From Euglena gracilis (lineage: Eukaryota > Euglenida > Euglenophyceae > Euglenales): 64,000 nucleotides of DNA. The position numbers and the translations under genes are program-made. Location: assembly GCA_039621445.1 (NCBI GenBank), contig CP154956.1:41378437-41442436 (forward strand), given 5' to 3'. The notes below the pieces were generated by a model that was not told the origin of the DNA, searched no databases, and saw only the letters and a list, made by a program, of their open reading frames with translations. Positions 19,901 through 34,869 of the stretch are shown piece after piece (the stretch's first letter is position 1; each line of letters opens with the position of its first letter).

Positions 19901-21699
19901 ATGAGTTATGGAAATAGAAATATAGAAGGTATAATAATGTTGATAAATATTATAAGACCCAGCAGCATCATTCATTTAAATAAAAAGGGTGTGTGTTATT
20001 TAAAACATAAAGTATGTGAAATAATTATACAATAATAAATTGAAAATAATAATTTATAACAATAATCATTTAATGTAAATATAATATCAATATAATCTAT
20101 TAATATTAGTGGGTATATATATTATTGTATATGATTTTATATTAATTAATATTATAATTACAGCTGGTTGCAAAAAAGGCTGCTCATTGTCTCATGATGA
20201 ACTGCCGCCTGTCTCGCCGTAAACTGCCATCGATCTCCAAATGAACGGCCACCCGTCTCAAAATTCTTTCCATGGTCTCAAAATGTGACCGCAATTTTCT
20301 CAAAAGCAATTGCCACTTGTCTCACAATAAAATGCCGGACCCGAGAAAGCAACACACCATCCCGGTTGGAGGGAACACTTGCTGGCCACAGAAAATTTCA
20401 CAATGCTATTTGAGGTCCCGCCAAATTACCTGTACAGTTTGTTTGAAAGATCAGACGGGATCTACCAAAGTGGAGGGAGTGCAGCAGCAACACTAGTCAC
20501 AGATGTATTGGCAATGTTTATGGCCAGCGTTGTTTCTGCTGTGCCGGCAATGCATTAATCCAACGTGCTTTCCAAATTGGAACAGTGCAACCGCCGGGAC
20601 AGCACATGGCACGAACCCTTTCCATGTGATGAGAATCCCATTTTTAATTATTATTATCACAATCATTCATTCATTCATTCATTCATTCAGGCAGGCACAT
20701 TCATTCACATTCATTCATTCATTCAGGCACAGGCATTCATTGTTTATGTATTCATAAAATAGGAAAAGGAGAGGAGGAGGAGGAGGAGGATTATTATTAT
20801 TATTATTATTATTATGATTATATTATATTAGTATATTATTATATTATTATTTATTAGATTATTTTATTATTATTATTATTATTTTATGATTATTATTTAT
20901 TATTCTTATTATTATTATATTATATTATTATTATTTATTATTATTATTATATTATTATTATTATTATTATATTATTATTTATATTATTATATTATATTAT
21001 ATTATTATATATTATTATTATTATTATTATTATTTGTTGTTGTTGTATTTTATTATTATTATTGATTAATGATATTATTATATTAATATTAATAATAATT
21101 ATTAGTATTATGAATGGGTGGATCAAGTCATATATATGCATACATGTATTCTCATAATACCGTTATCCTTATGTTAATTCATATAATTATTTTCAAAATA
21201 TATTAATACAAATCGTGTTATGCATTAATAATAGTTATGTGCCATATCATATATACATACATACATACATACATAGATTGCAGCTTTATTAATATCATTA
21301 TTTATTATCTTCCAGCTGATCCTTTATTATATGTATAATATATATGATCATATATTATTCATCATCAATGTTGATATTAGTCTTATTCAGTGAGTCACAC
21401 ACTCACTCACTTAACACACATACAATTGCGCCTGCAAAAGCTTGTTTTTCACTGGAAAGAACCCCCCCCCCTGGGAGCCTGGCGCCCTCAGCTATCCCTG
21501 TGGCCCCAGGTGCTGCTCTCCGCCCTGGAGCAGCACATCCTCTTCCAGCTGCTCCGGCACCGCCGCAGCTCCCAGAGAAATCCCGCCCGTCCCCCACGAG
21601 CTGCTGGCCGGGCGGGGCCCGTCCCGCCGGACCCCGAGGGCGACGGCGCCTCCCTGCTCCCCGACCCGCCCACCGCCGTGCCGGGGCTGGGCCATCCCC
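12873..21699 (+). CDS. Coiled-coil, proline-rich protein with CC1-box-like N-terminal segment (BICD/Spindly-like?), extent uncertain
   Basis: Candidate exons: 12873 (or 12881)-12979, micro-exon 13258-13284, 13669-13753, 13838-14002, 14907-14977, 15829-15910, 16731-16780, 18262-18355 and 21510-21699. Frame-compatible junctions are 12979/13258 (phase 1), 13753/13838 (0), 14002/14907 (0), 15910/16731 (1) and 18355/21510 (0); others need exons I did not find. The first junction makes EQQLLEAIHHGQNLLAELCE, resembling the CC1-box heptads of dynein adaptors ('AAxxG...LLExNxEL'). Exon 13838-14002 is a heptad coil (SRRCEDLGRRLDHCEAERD) and 14907-14977 continues it (LQWDNAQLHKEVRSLLATL). Later exons are Ser/Pro-rich, then a helix LSALEQHILFQLLRHRRSSQ. 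A proline-rich open stretch at about 22051-22275 may be the last exon. The adaptor identity is inference from one motif. Confidence 0.45.
13502..13590. repeat. (GT)n / (GTGG)n microsatellite
   Basis: GTGTGGGTGGGTGG grading into about 25 GT units, just upstream of the 13669 exon acceptor. Confidence 0.9.
14043..14484. mobile_element. Terminal-inverted-repeat element 'AAATAAGACCC'
   Basis: About 440 bp bounded by C-run plus AAAAATAAGACCC at the left and GGGTCTTATTTTT plus G-run at the right, a terminal inverted repeat. The phrase AAATAAGACCCCCC recurs several times in tandem inside both ends, and the centre has two GGCGCGAAGCGCC-type hairpins (about 14150 and 14299). No convincing target duplication. 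It lies in an intron of the coiled-coil gene immediately after the exon ending at 14002. Confidence 0.6.
16847..16948. repeat. (TGTC)n tetranucleotide array
   Basis: About 24 copies of TCTG/TGTC with a few substitutions, followed by GTGTG-rich sequence. Intronic, directly downstream of the small exon ending at 16780. Confidence 0.95.
17896..18002. repeat. 16 bp minisatellite
   Basis: Six to seven copies of CAAGGYGGTGTTGTGG in tandem, with point variants and one unit reading GTTGTTG. Intronic in the coiled-coil gene. Confidence 0.9.
18743..19118. mobile_element. hAT-like MITE, family 1 copy 2
   Basis: A 376 bp element with ends CAGGCTTCTGCTTAAGG and CCTTAAGCAAAAGCCTG, flanked by CTCAATAC (18735-18742) and CTCAGTAC (19119-19126), an 8 bp target duplication with one mismatch. 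Internal order (C/G run, ctagtccaaatttggc, gatttctagcag, gctagctagtgg, hairpin, 'ccccaaaatggcc') matches the copy at 2004-2417. It carries a long T run near 18950. Confidence 0.85.
19127..21380. other. AT-rich island inside the coiled-coil gene
   Basis: About 2.25 kb of strongly AT-rich DNA, in sharp contrast to neighbouring GC-rich exons. It holds an (ATTC)n array at about 20663-20745, a GGA run, an (ATT)n/TTATTA block at about 20789-21070 and an (ATAC)n run at about 21255-21275. No coding sequence is supported. It lies in the intron between exons 18355 and 21510. Confidence 0.75.
20663..21070. repeat. (ATTC)n and (ATT)n microsatellites
   Basis: Two ATTC blocks interrupted by AGGCAGGCAC-type sequence, then GGA repeats, then nearly 280 bp of imperfect ATT/ATTT repeats. 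Confidence 0.9.
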
Positions 21700-22275
21700 G
21701 TGTGTCCTGCATGCCGCCAAGCCCTCTGCCTTGCACCGCTGCAGCACCGCCCAATGGCTCTCAGGTCCCATGGACGCCCACTGTCCTCTCTCGCCACAGG
21801 CCCCCGACGTTGGGCATCACGGCTGCAACAAACGCTGCTGGGCCCCCCGTGGAGTCGCCTGCGGCCCCCCATGCCCAAACCTCCAAATCGAGGTGCGTTG
21901 TGCCTGTGGCAAATTTCCTCGTGGCTCCCATCGACGTTGCTCTCCGATGCTGCTGCTGGTAATTTTTTTGGGTTTGCTGTTCGGTGCCGAGGTTCTCCGT
22001 GTGTGTTTTGCGTCGGGGTATTTGTCGGGCGGCGTGCTGCCCAGTTCCTGCCGCTGCTCCAGGCGCCAGCTGGGGCCCTCTCCGTCCCACGTGGTGCTGT
22101 CTCAGACCGATGGCCGTTCCCTCCCCTCCCCCCTCCCCCGCCCCCGGCTGACGCCCTCCCCGCGCCTCCTTCCGCGCTCCCCCCGACGCTGCAACGCTGT
22201 CGCGAAACTCCCCCCTCCACAGTCACAGCTGACGGTCGGCCCCCAAAGGCCCCCTCTCCCATCGCCCCATTTTAG

Positions 22276-23485
22276 AGACCACAGTGGCCTGAGTTGCACT
22301 GTGGCCCATCCATCCTGGCTGCATCTGCTTCTGCTTGTGGCTCAACACTGATTGTTGGACTCACATTTTTCCCAGATGCTGAGAATAGGGAAAATATATT
22401 TCTCTGGCCTGTCACAGGTCTCAGGAGGAAAGGGCGTGCCAGTGCAGGTTTGAGGGGTTTTCCCTTATGGCAAATCCCATGTGGTTCAAATTCATTTTTG
22501 TGAGGAACAAAGTGGTGTTTCTGGTCACCCAGTCCTACGTAACAATCAAAACCGGCATGGTGGAAAAGCGAGAATTTTGACACTGAATTTGTACATTTTC
22601 TCACCCCTGAGCAGGGTTTAGTATAAGGATAAGCATAAGGTTTAGATGGGGGTGCCCCTCCCTCCGTCCTGGACCAGAGGGGGGGTTTGAACACCCTCCC
22701 CCCTCCCCACCTGCCAAGGGGGTCTGTACCGCCCCCCCCCCAAAGGTCAATTTTTTCCTTTCAAAAGGATTTTTTTTTGCATTTTGGCAAATTTCTGCCC
22801 AAAACGTGCCCAAATTTGAACATTTGGTCAACTTTTGGGGGCGAAATTTTTGGCCCAGCCAAAAAATCGGTCATCCGAACTGCCCAATGTTTAGGTGTGG
22901 GGATGTCCCCCCTCCGACTGGAGGGGGTCCGCCTCCACCTGCCCTCCTTTCGAACCCTCCCCTGAGGCATCGTGAGTGATCCATTTCATCATCGCGGCAC
23001 TGTTGACACCGAAAATGGACAGTGCGCAAAAGGACAAGTGACCTTTTTTCCTCTACTTTTTTGCGAGTACGGTGCACTATTTTGCGACGTTTATGCCTTT
23101 GTCCGGATTTTATCATTTATGTGGTATGCCTTCCTCTTGCGTGTGCGGTTCATGTTTTGATGCATCCCTTATCATCCACACCTGCTTTATGGAATCCGTG
23201 GACAAAAAAAGGGACAGGCTGTTTTCCGCTAATTTTCCATCTCTGGAGTCACCAATCGTGCCCCAGTCACAGGAGGGCTGTTCCGGCCCGGCCCAAATCA
23301 TCTCCAAAAGGGGTGCCCCGCCCGCCTCCTTCGGAGCCCCCTGTGTCACCTGCCCCAGGGTTGTACAGGAACCCCCGAAGCCTGATGGGTGGTGGTGGGT
23401 GGTGGTCCCCCCCCCCCCGCCGCCCAGGCCTTCCCACACAGCTCTGCCTGCCCCCCCCCAGCCCAACTCTAGCTTGTTGTCAAGG
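22276..23485. other. Spacer between the coiled-coil gene and the hydrolase gene
   Basis: C/G-run pairs around 22660-22740 and 22910-22960, and 'ccaaaaaatcggtc' type AT-rich sequence. No supported gene and no AATAAA hexamer recognised. Confidence 0.4.
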
Positions 23486-26534
<3,049 letters not shown>

Positions 26535-27560
26535 CGCACCCCTGCTTTTGTGCGTTGTTCCGATTCCCCCAATGGTTGTGAATGATGCGGTTTGCATTTC
26601 CGTAACCATTCCGCAGATCAGGCGGATACAAAGATCTAAGAAGGCCTTCACCATTCAGTTGTCTTTTGCTGAAGCTGCAGATCTGACTGACAACCAGGCT
26701 CCGAAGATGTGATCCTGAGGTTGTTGACACTGCGACGCCAAAAATTGTCTTGTTTCCACCAAAACAAATTAGAAATTTAGTCTTTGTAGTAAAACCAACT
26801 CAATGACCAAACGTTTGTTGGAGGTTCACCCCCTTGATTTTTTGCAAGGAAAGCTGTGACTGATTTCTTCGAGAATTTTCTGGTTCCAAAACTGTTGCTT
26901 TGGTTGGGTACGACAAGGCATGGTGAAATTGTTTTTTTCTAAAACGCTCTTTTCATTCCATTCTTCACAGCACGTTTTCGTTTTTCGTTCATTTCCACCT
27001 TCCATAAGATCCCCCCCGACCTTACATCAGGAACTTGGTAATAGCGTGACCTCGGGGTCCGAAAAGTCTGTGCTTTTACCATTGATTCTGTGATATTCTC
27101 CTCTGCCTTCCAGCTCGTTCATTGTTATCGCTGGGCATAGCCTGCAGGAGGTGTCCAAATCCATGTTCCATCTGACATATCATTCCGTCCTTCAATTCGT
27201 AAGTTAGCATGCCTTGAGCCTCAGGGCAGGCTGGACCCCCCCCCCCCCACGTCCAACCACGGGGGTCTTCCAAAATCATCCACGCAATTGCCTTGGCTCA
27301 TTGTGCTGCAGGCGCAGCCCTCCCAATGGCGACCCAGCTGGGGGTCGGGGGCAGGGGCTAGCCCTACACCGGGTCTCCCGCCCGCCAACCGGCCAAGCCG
27401 CCAGCGAATGGCAGGCCCCACCGTGCTCCAAGGCCAAGCCTCTCAGCCCTTCCCGAGCCGGCATTTGGTTTCAAACCCCCCATCGCCCTTTTGTGCATTT
27501 CATTCTTGTTTTTGCCTGGCTTGCCTCTTCTGCTTTTGGCTCTGCACCCCTTTTTTGGGT
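26535..27560. other. Spacer downstream of the hydrolase gene
   Basis: Mixed-composition sequence without a supported gene, hairpin or polyadenylation hexamer. Confidence 0.4.
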
Positions 27561-27564
27561 CCCT

Positions 27565-27763
27565 CGCCTCCCTTTGACACGGACACAGAGGACTTGCTCG
27601 CAGTGGCCCCTCGTCGCGCCTTCGCCCCGGCCCCTCCGTCCCGCCTCCCTCGGGCCCCCCCACTCTGCCCCATGTGTTGCAATGGCGGGAGGCGGACGTC
27701 GCCCGGTGGCTGCGCTCCCTCGGCACGGGGCCTGCCCCGCTGCCCCGGTTTCCTCTCTCCGGT
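27565..27763 (+). CDS. Candidate exon with SAM-like start
   Basis: The frame ...PHVLQWREADVARWLRSLG resembles the first two helices of a SAM domain ('W-x-x-x-DVxxWLxSLG'). The rest of a SAM domain was not found in the next 400 bp, so the assignment is weak. Upstream open sequence (FDTDTEDLLA, ending in a CAG) could be the preceding exon. It would belong to the gene that ends at 33909. Confidence 0.3.
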
Positions 27764-29029
27764 CACGGCTCTTCCTCGGAGCCGGGGAAAAAGTGGCTGA
27801 ATTGTCCAAATGGAACGCGCGAACGCTCTCTCAGTCACACCCACTGCATGCCAGCCTTGCTGTGGTCATTCCCCCAATTTTCAGCGACACGTCTATTGTG
27901 AGCCATTTCTTTCTGGACCGCTGAGAACAGCACTACGCTGCCTGTTTCCTCACTTTTTTTTTGCCTACCCCTCGTCCATGTCAGCGTAACACTTCAGCCG
28001 CAGGTGATGGTGTGGCTCCGGGAGGGTTTGCTGCACTTGGGCCGGCCTCTTCCCCCAACCTGTCCCGGAGCTATTCCCGCGCTGTCCACCGCCGCCCAAG
28101 CCCTGCCCTGCTCCGAAGCTCTTTCTCAGGGGAACTGGGCCGCACCATATGGGCAGTTCTTAAGGGATGGGAAAGTCCTTTTTCTCAAGATCTTTTTTTC
28201 TTAAGGACTTTTTTTTTATTTTCTTAAGAACCCCCCCTTGGGGCCGAAGGACTGGCCAAGGGGGACTGGGATTTGAACGGGGTCAATTATTGAAGAGCCA
28301 AAAAACGTATTTTTTGATGATTTTGGGTGGATGGGCGGTGTTCCAAGTATGCGAGGAAGCAATTTTGTTTCCTGATGTCGACCTGTTCTCGCCGAAAAAA
28401 TGCCACTTTTCCTTTCCCCAGTTTCCTATGGATTTTTCATGCACAGCACATTCTGTGAAAGAGTTGGAACTGTGGGTGGGGGAGGTAAAAGGCTTTTTTT
28501 GCTTGCTTGTTTCAGATCGGTTGGTTCCTTTTACCCCCCATACACTCAACCACAACCGAAGTGAAGTGAAGTGCTTTCCTGCCCCATGTGCAGTACGGTC
28601 CTTAAGAAAATCAAAAAAAAATACGTTGTCCCAGCACATTCCGAACAGGGAAGTGGCTTTGCTGCCGACAAGGGCTCCTTGCGCAAAAGACCCAATGAAT
28701 TTCCTGCAAATCCACCCCCCCCAGCAAAGCCACAGAGTCTATTCATTCCAACTTAGGCGAGAACCACCCAAAACGTCAGTGTTCCTCCCCATCATGACCG
28801 ACCACACCAGGGTGCTGCTTGGCCGAGAGGGGTGACAGGGAGGCACAACAGTCTTTGGCCCTCCTCTGTCATAACATATCAGGATGTGCCTTGTCTAGCT
28901 ACACACCACTCCCCCCCCCCTTATTTCCACGGACACTTACGTGTTTTTTTCCCCCAACCACATTCTTGCCTGGCATTGACATTTTTGCCTGGCATTAGGC
29001 ATCTAAGCCCAAAAAAACCTAGCCCGAAC

Positions 29030-29162
29030 CAGGGAATTTCTTAAGCCGGAGGGTACCCTATCCCCCCCGGGGGGGGGGTCCAGCCAGCCAGCAGCTCAAA
29101 TCCAGCCAGCAGCCTTTTTGCCAGCCGGAGGCCCCCCCCAGGGGTCCTTAAGAAATTCCCTG
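29030..29162. mobile_element. hAT-like MITE, family 2 copy 1
   Basis: A 133 bp element with ends CAGGGAATTTCTTAAG and CTTAAGAAATTCCCTG, flanked by GCCCGAAC (29022-29029) and GCCCGAAT (29163-29170), an 8 bp target duplication with one mismatch. The inside is two C/G runs around CCAGCCAGCAGC repeats. Confidence 0.87.
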
Positions 29163-30294
29163 GCCCGAATCCAATCCCTAACTTTACCATAACCGTCACC
29201 CGCACTGTAATGTCAACCCCCCTTTGGCAATCTGAACCATCCTATTGGAACAATCTGCGAAGGGACCTGTCCACTTGTATGGGCCAGGGCCATGCATGGT
29301 GCCAGGGGACGAATAGTGTGGGGTTTATGTTCTTTTGGCAAAGGGGCTCAATTTTTCACAGATGAGGAACAGATGGTATCCAAACATGAACTATGTGAAT
29401 TCAAACTTGTACATGCAATTTTAAAATTAAAATATTGATTCTTGATAAACACATTTGATTTATTTTGTCTGTCATATTAATTTTTCCAACAGCATTTGTC
29501 GAGAGCCAGCGATTTCGTAGGTCTGTGTGGTATCTGAATGGCTGGCCCCGAGGCCACTCTCTCTGCCCCGGCCAAACTGCCAACGCCTGCCGCCAATCTT
29601 GGAGTCCCCCAATGCAGCCTGGGCCGCCCTCGGCATGACCTGCTTTGGGGACCTCCGCACTGTGCAGCTTGGCCCAGGCCGTCAATTTCCTTGCTGGGGT
29701 TGGCGTTGGGCGCCTCTTCTCCCGCCATGCAGGTGGCGTTGGGCCGCCACTCCAGCTGCGACCGGCGGGCTGGCCTCAGCTGCCAAAGGCTCTGCTGGCA
29801 GGCAGGACCCTCCCCCTCCCCGCTGAGCAGCTGTGGGTGACGCTTTGGTACATTTTCCGTGCGTTTTTTTTTTCCTGGCAATTTTTTGAGTTCTGCTGGG
29901 GCAGTTCAACTTAAGAAGAATTTCCCATTTTTGAATGGCAGTTTGTGACCAAAGTTTTTCAGGTGGATTTTTTGGCCAGCAGTTTCCCAATTTGTCACTT
30001 TTTTTTGCCGAAATCAGAGAAAAATGGATTTTGTTACAGCTGGATGAGAACTTGCAGTTTTCTTCGCTTCTCTAAGTTCCTCAGCCTCAAATGGAGGCTG
30101 TTTGGTTCACCTTGCAACCCGTTTATGGGGTGGGGGTTAGTGGTTAGGCCCCAGTGGGTTCCTTGGGTGTTCTATCTGTTTGGCCTGGTGCCTCTTTGGG
30201 CGCTTCCAATTGAAACCTAGTCCCCCCCCCCCTGGGGCTGTGCGGTATAGTGCCCAGGCACCGGTACAGCGGCCAGGCACCCCCCCCCCCACAG

Positions 30295-30538
30295 CTGCGG
30301 GCAGCGCCCCCGTGGCCCCTGACCCCCCGGCAGCGCCGCCGCTCTCCCCCCGGCCCTCCTCCGCCGCCCCCTCCCCCGGCGGCCGGCCCGGCGCCGGGGT
30401 AGGGGCGGCGGGGCGGGAGGAGGCGCGGTCGGCCGCCGGGGGGCCGGACCGGCGGCTGCTACCGTGGCGCCGGGAGTACCGCCGGCTGCTGCAGGAGCTG
30501 CTGGAGGACTGGGCCCGGGAGGAGGAGGCGCGGGAGGG
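30295..30538 (+). CDS. Candidate exon: Pro/Ala-rich then charged helix
   Basis: After an acceptor preceded by a C run, 244 bp stay open as an Ala/Pro/Gly-rich stretch followed by LPWRREYRRLLQELLEDW and AREEEAREG, a strongly charged helix, ending at a GT donor. No family recognised. An acidic open stretch at about 30862-30948 (GGDMEDAADADWHSATSDD) may be another exon. Both would belong to the gene ending at 33909. Confidence 0.4.
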
Positions 30539-32701
30539 GTGGGCGGCTCTTTGGGGACATGGCCATGCACCAATGGGAGTGGCCAAAACATCAAACTTTG
30601 GGTTTTTTGCCTCTTTTTTTTTGGCACCAGCCGGGTCCAGCTGCTAAGTTGCACTAAGGCTTCTTGTCTGTTTGTGGCCGGCGCTAACTTCGCTTCTGGC
30701 CCAGTTTGCTGTGCGGTGAGTGGCCAGGTACCTTTTGTTGCTCCGCCTGGCCGGACCCCCGACTCCCGAGGGCGGGGGGTCGAGCCAGCACTTTTTTCAA
30801 GCCAGTCCGCAGGGACTTTCTTGCACTGGGCAGCAGCGACAGCATTCCCCCCCAGTGAGAAATAGCCGCCCGGAGATGGCGGGGACATGGAGGACGCCGC
30901 CGACGCGGACTGGCACAGCGCCACATCGGACGACCCTGCCTGTCCCAGCGTGCCTCCGCCATGACGCCCCCTTTCTGCTTGTGCTCTCTGCCTTGCCAGC
31001 GGTGCTCAAAGCTTTCCCGTTTGGAGGCCTGCAAGACGTGGACGCCCGCGTCCGGTCCGAAACAGAAACCTTTGGCCGCCATCACGAGGCTTGGGCGGTC
31101 TCGACAATCAACCGCTTTGGAGATTCCAACGTTTGTTACCTGTGACGTTTTGTTGTAAAATATGTGACGCTTCCAACCTGGCTCCTAATGGGTCTTTGTT
31201 TGATAATGTTTCAGGGGTTTCCAATGTCGGATAAAGAAACCAGCATATTGCCTCAAAAATTTGTATGGGGACTCACTGGTTGCTTCTGTCTTTTCTCTTC
31301 TGCTGTTTCGTTGTCTGCCTCAAGGCTGAACTGAGATGTGAAAAAATCCTCTCCCCCATCAAGCCACTCTAGGTGGACTCGGGGTAAATTGCATGAGATT
31401 TTTGTTGCTGTGTGATCTGTGCGAACACAGGAACACTCCTAGACCTGCATTCTGTGACAATTGAACGTTGCCATTGGAGGAGGGCTCCTCGGATGAACCC
31501 TCCCCTCGGCAGAATCATTTTGTGGCCTTCGTCCACCAAAGGCCGTTGTTGGCCATTGGAGGTCGTCAACCTCGCGTGACATGCCCCATCCCCCCCCCCC
31601 GCAGGTCGATGTGATCCGGGCGGTGCAATGACGAATGTTTACTCCAGCGATGGACTTGTAGTGGTCCTCCTCCTCTTAATTTGCAGCTGGTGTGTCCTCC
31701 TCTGGGCGGCTGGGTGGCCATGCTGATGCGCTTCAGGGCTCTGTTACTGGTGGGTTAGCCTGGGGTGCACAAGTCCTTCACCCCTCCCCAAGGCACGCTC
31801 GGGGATGCTGTGAAGCTTCTTTGAGAATCGTCCGGGGATTTTAGGTTGGGGTCTGAGTTCTGCTGCGTTTGGCATGCTTTCTCATCATTTGGGCTTTTAA
31901 CAAATGTTTAATTGGCACCTACCTTCCCTCCCTTGTCCTTAATATGATTGTCCATGACCCCCCCATGTCCAACAGCATTTTCCCTGCCCTTTGACGTGTC
32001 AAGGACATGGGGAGGGGAAGGTCCTCCACCAATCCACCGCCAAACCCAGGGCTAGGGAAGTAGGCCACACGCGTGCCACATCTGTGGACGTGCGTGCCAC
32101 AGCGGGTATTCCCATAACATTGCCATGCTTGCCTTTGCCGTGACGCAAGCACGTTTGCATCTCCGAGCCTTTGAGCGTGGCGTGGCTCACTGCCCCAGCT
32201 TTCTGTCCTAAACCCCCCCTCCCAAATAGTATTCCCACCCCCGGGTATTATTTTTTCGACCGAAGTCCTGGCCCGAGGGGAGGATTATTTGGAGAGGGGT
32301 ATATTTTCCAAAATTTTCGAAAATTTTCGAAAATCCATGACCCAAAATATCACCCAAAACCACCCTTTTTGAATATTTTCTTCAATTTTTTTTCACAATT
32401 CTCATTTTGGAGGCCAGATGGTCCACAAAACCCATTTTTGGGTCATTTATTGTCGTGAATTCTGATTTTTAACCACTTTTTTTTTTCCGGAAAAATTGTG
32501 GTCGGCGGCCTGAAATTTGGGGGTATGATTTTTTCGGTCGAAGTCAGACCCCATGGGACGGGACGGGTATTGTTTGGGGGGAGGGTTCCCCTGTGCCTCT
32601 CCTGCCATTCCCTGTTTGGCGCCGAGTCGGTGGGGACCGCCCAACACCGACGGGTCCCCTCCCCCTCCCCGTTCTTTTGCCCCCCCCCCCCCCTGGCGCA
32701 G

Positions 32702-33909
32702 CGCCTACATCAGTCGGGTGCCCCGGCTGCGGGAGATGTTGCTCAGCCAGCGGCACGGCTTCATGGGTGCCTTCTACAAGTTCAGGTCCCCTCCCTGCCC
32801 TCCCATTCCTTTCCTGGCATGCTTGGGTTGCCCCTCCAGCTCCCGGGACCCCGCCGTGGTCTTCCCCCAACCCGGAGCCTACCGAGCATTTCTTACCCAT
32901 CCGACCTCCCCCAACCCCAACCCTGCTTAGATTGTTCGATTTTGAGGCCGCAGCATGGGTTGGGCAACCGGTTTTCGCCCATTTGCGGTCCATTTTGTTC
33001 CAACCTCCTTTTGGGCGGCATCAGGGTTGACCTCCCCCCCAAGGCCAGCACATGGGCACACCACCGCTACCACATCAAATAGGTGCCCTGCCCTCCCCAT
33101 GTTTGATCAGTGTCATCGGCAAGCGGTTGCACTGGGCGGTGTCGGCAGGCTGCCTCTCGATGAGCCTGTACCTCCTTCTAATCAAGTGACCCCAGCGCTG
33201 CGTCACACAGCTTGTGCCCCTCAACCGATCCCCCGTTGACCTCCTGAACGTTGCATAGCCTTTTGCTCTCACTTTGCTTTTGGATTGAGAAATCTCTCTA
33301 CGTTGGAGAATTGTTCTGAAACCCCAGGGGGGAGGCCAAATACAGTCAGCTCCAGCCCTCAGCAACATGCCAAGCAGATTTTTTTTCAACAAGTTAGGAC
33401 GCAAGGACAGGTCTCACACAAGATTGTGCTCGGGGGGGTCACTGGAGCTGCAAGAGTTTTCCTTTCCTTCCATGCCAACAGTTCATGGCTGGATGGTGGA
33501 TGCTGAGGTTGGGGGGATGGATGGATCCTTTGCCTCCCCCTTATAACATTGGTCTTCCAGTGTGGGTTTTAGGTAGCCTAACTCTCATTTCAGCTTTTGA
33601 TGTATTGTGCATCTGTGCATTTTTTTTTGCTTTTTATGAAACTCTTTAACTTTAAACCAACCCTTTTGACCCTTTGGTTCCACGGGGACCCTTCCGGGAG
33701 ACCTGAATTTACCCAAAGAAGGCCGAAACCTCCATTGCGAGTCCCTTGCTTTTGAAGCCCCAAGTGTGTTCCCCAGATCATGTTACACACATGAAATTTG
33801 GCCTTTTTGTTTTTCTAGGCTCCGCGATAAGTTCGTGAAGGGCAACCTGCTGAGTCGTCTCAAGGGTGAATTTATACACATGTTTGGCGAGGAGCTAAAT
33901 GCACAATGA
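32702..33909 (+). CDS. Last two exons of an unidentified protein
   Basis: Exon 32702-32785 encodes AYISRVPRLREMLLSQRHG and FMGAFYKF; exon 33819-33909 encodes LRDKFVKGNLLSRLKGEF, IHMFGEELNAQ and a TGA. Donor and acceptor are canonical and the junction is phase 2, regenerating Arg between FYKF and LRDK. The peptide is basic and helical; no family is recognised. The intron holds two 'gtattattttttcg' repeat fragments near 32240 and 32520 upstream and ordinary sequence downstream. A degenerate copy of the final intron plus exon lies at 59010-59460, which supports this being a real exon. Confidence 0.6.
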
Positions 33910-33954
33910 AGTCCCCTCATTTGTCCAAATCGTCTGTCCTGCACCCACAGGGCC

Positions 33955-33997
33955 TGGGCACAAACGCAACAACTTGGGCACAAACGCAACAACTTGG
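33955..33997. repeat. 20 bp tandem duplication
   Basis: Two perfect copies of a 20 bp unit, GGGCACAAACGCAACAACTT, just after the stop codon at 33909. Confidence 0.9.
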
Positions 33998-34329
33998 AAC
34001 TCTCCAGTCTGCGGGCACAGGTCTCCCGGGGCCCAGTGTGTATGAACCCACCTCAGAAAGTGACTTGGGAATGCGGCAATTTCGCATTTTCTGGAAATTC
34101 GCCATTTGGAAAATCGCAAATTTGCATTCACAACTTCCCAAAAAGTTTTCCAATACCAAGTCCAAGCCAAGTGCGAGTTAGGCCGCCCAACTGTGTGCTG
34201 TGTCTTCTCTTGGGTTGCCACACCAAACAAGTTGGACGCTCAATTGATTGCGTTCTTCCAAAAGCAAGCACGAACATTTGCCACCTGCTGGCGGGAAACT
34301 GTTTCGTGCCGCTTCAGCCTGCACAGCCA

Positions 34330-34650
34330 AAGTGTGTGCGTTTGCATACCTCCCCCCTTGTCAAAGCACCCCCCCCCCCCGGTTTTTACCCCCTTTTTGA
34401 AGGTCATCATCTCGGGGAGGCATATTTTGTGTGTATTTAAGAGAAGTTTCTCGAGAGTTTTGAAACTTTGGAAATTTCGGAAGCCTGAGACATATATGGT
34501 TGATTTTTTGCAGCCAAGTGCCTGTAAGTGCAACAGTGGACCACCAAAATAAGGGAAATTCTTCCTGTTCAGCGCGAAGTGCCGGATTTTTTCCCGTCAA
34601 AGTTTTCCCCCTTATCTGAGCACCACCCCCCTGGTCACAAGGGGGGGGGG
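34330..34650. repeat. Dispersed repeat family E, copy 1
   Basis: Shares with 44963-45367 the order: TCCCCCCTTGTC-AAGCACC, GGTTTTTACC, AAGGTCATC, GGGAGG, 'GAAGTTTCTC', 'CAACAGTGGACC', the hairpin GCGCGAAGTGCC, then CCCCCTTATCTGAGCACC. The right side ends in a G run that is the complement of the left C run. Confidence 0.7.
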
Positions 34651-34869
34651 TGCAAATGTACGGGTGCGGTAACCGCACGATGAGCGTGACGGTTTGCCGG
34701 TGTGGCACGCACCGTGTGGTGGCCAGGCCGTATTTTAGTCGGGTGCCGACCCCACCCCGGGGGGGGGGTGCCTGCCTGGGCAGGCACTCCAAATCCGACC
34801 CCCCGGGGGGGGGCACACGGCCAAAAGTGCCCTAGCACACCCCCTCCGCAGGGCCCCCTCGTCCCTGTC

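Noticed and set aside
21403-22262. Minus-strand ORFs of 122 and 256 codons opposite the proline-rich exons
   Set aside because: They are complements of GC-rich + strand coding sequence, Gly/Arg-rich with no motif.
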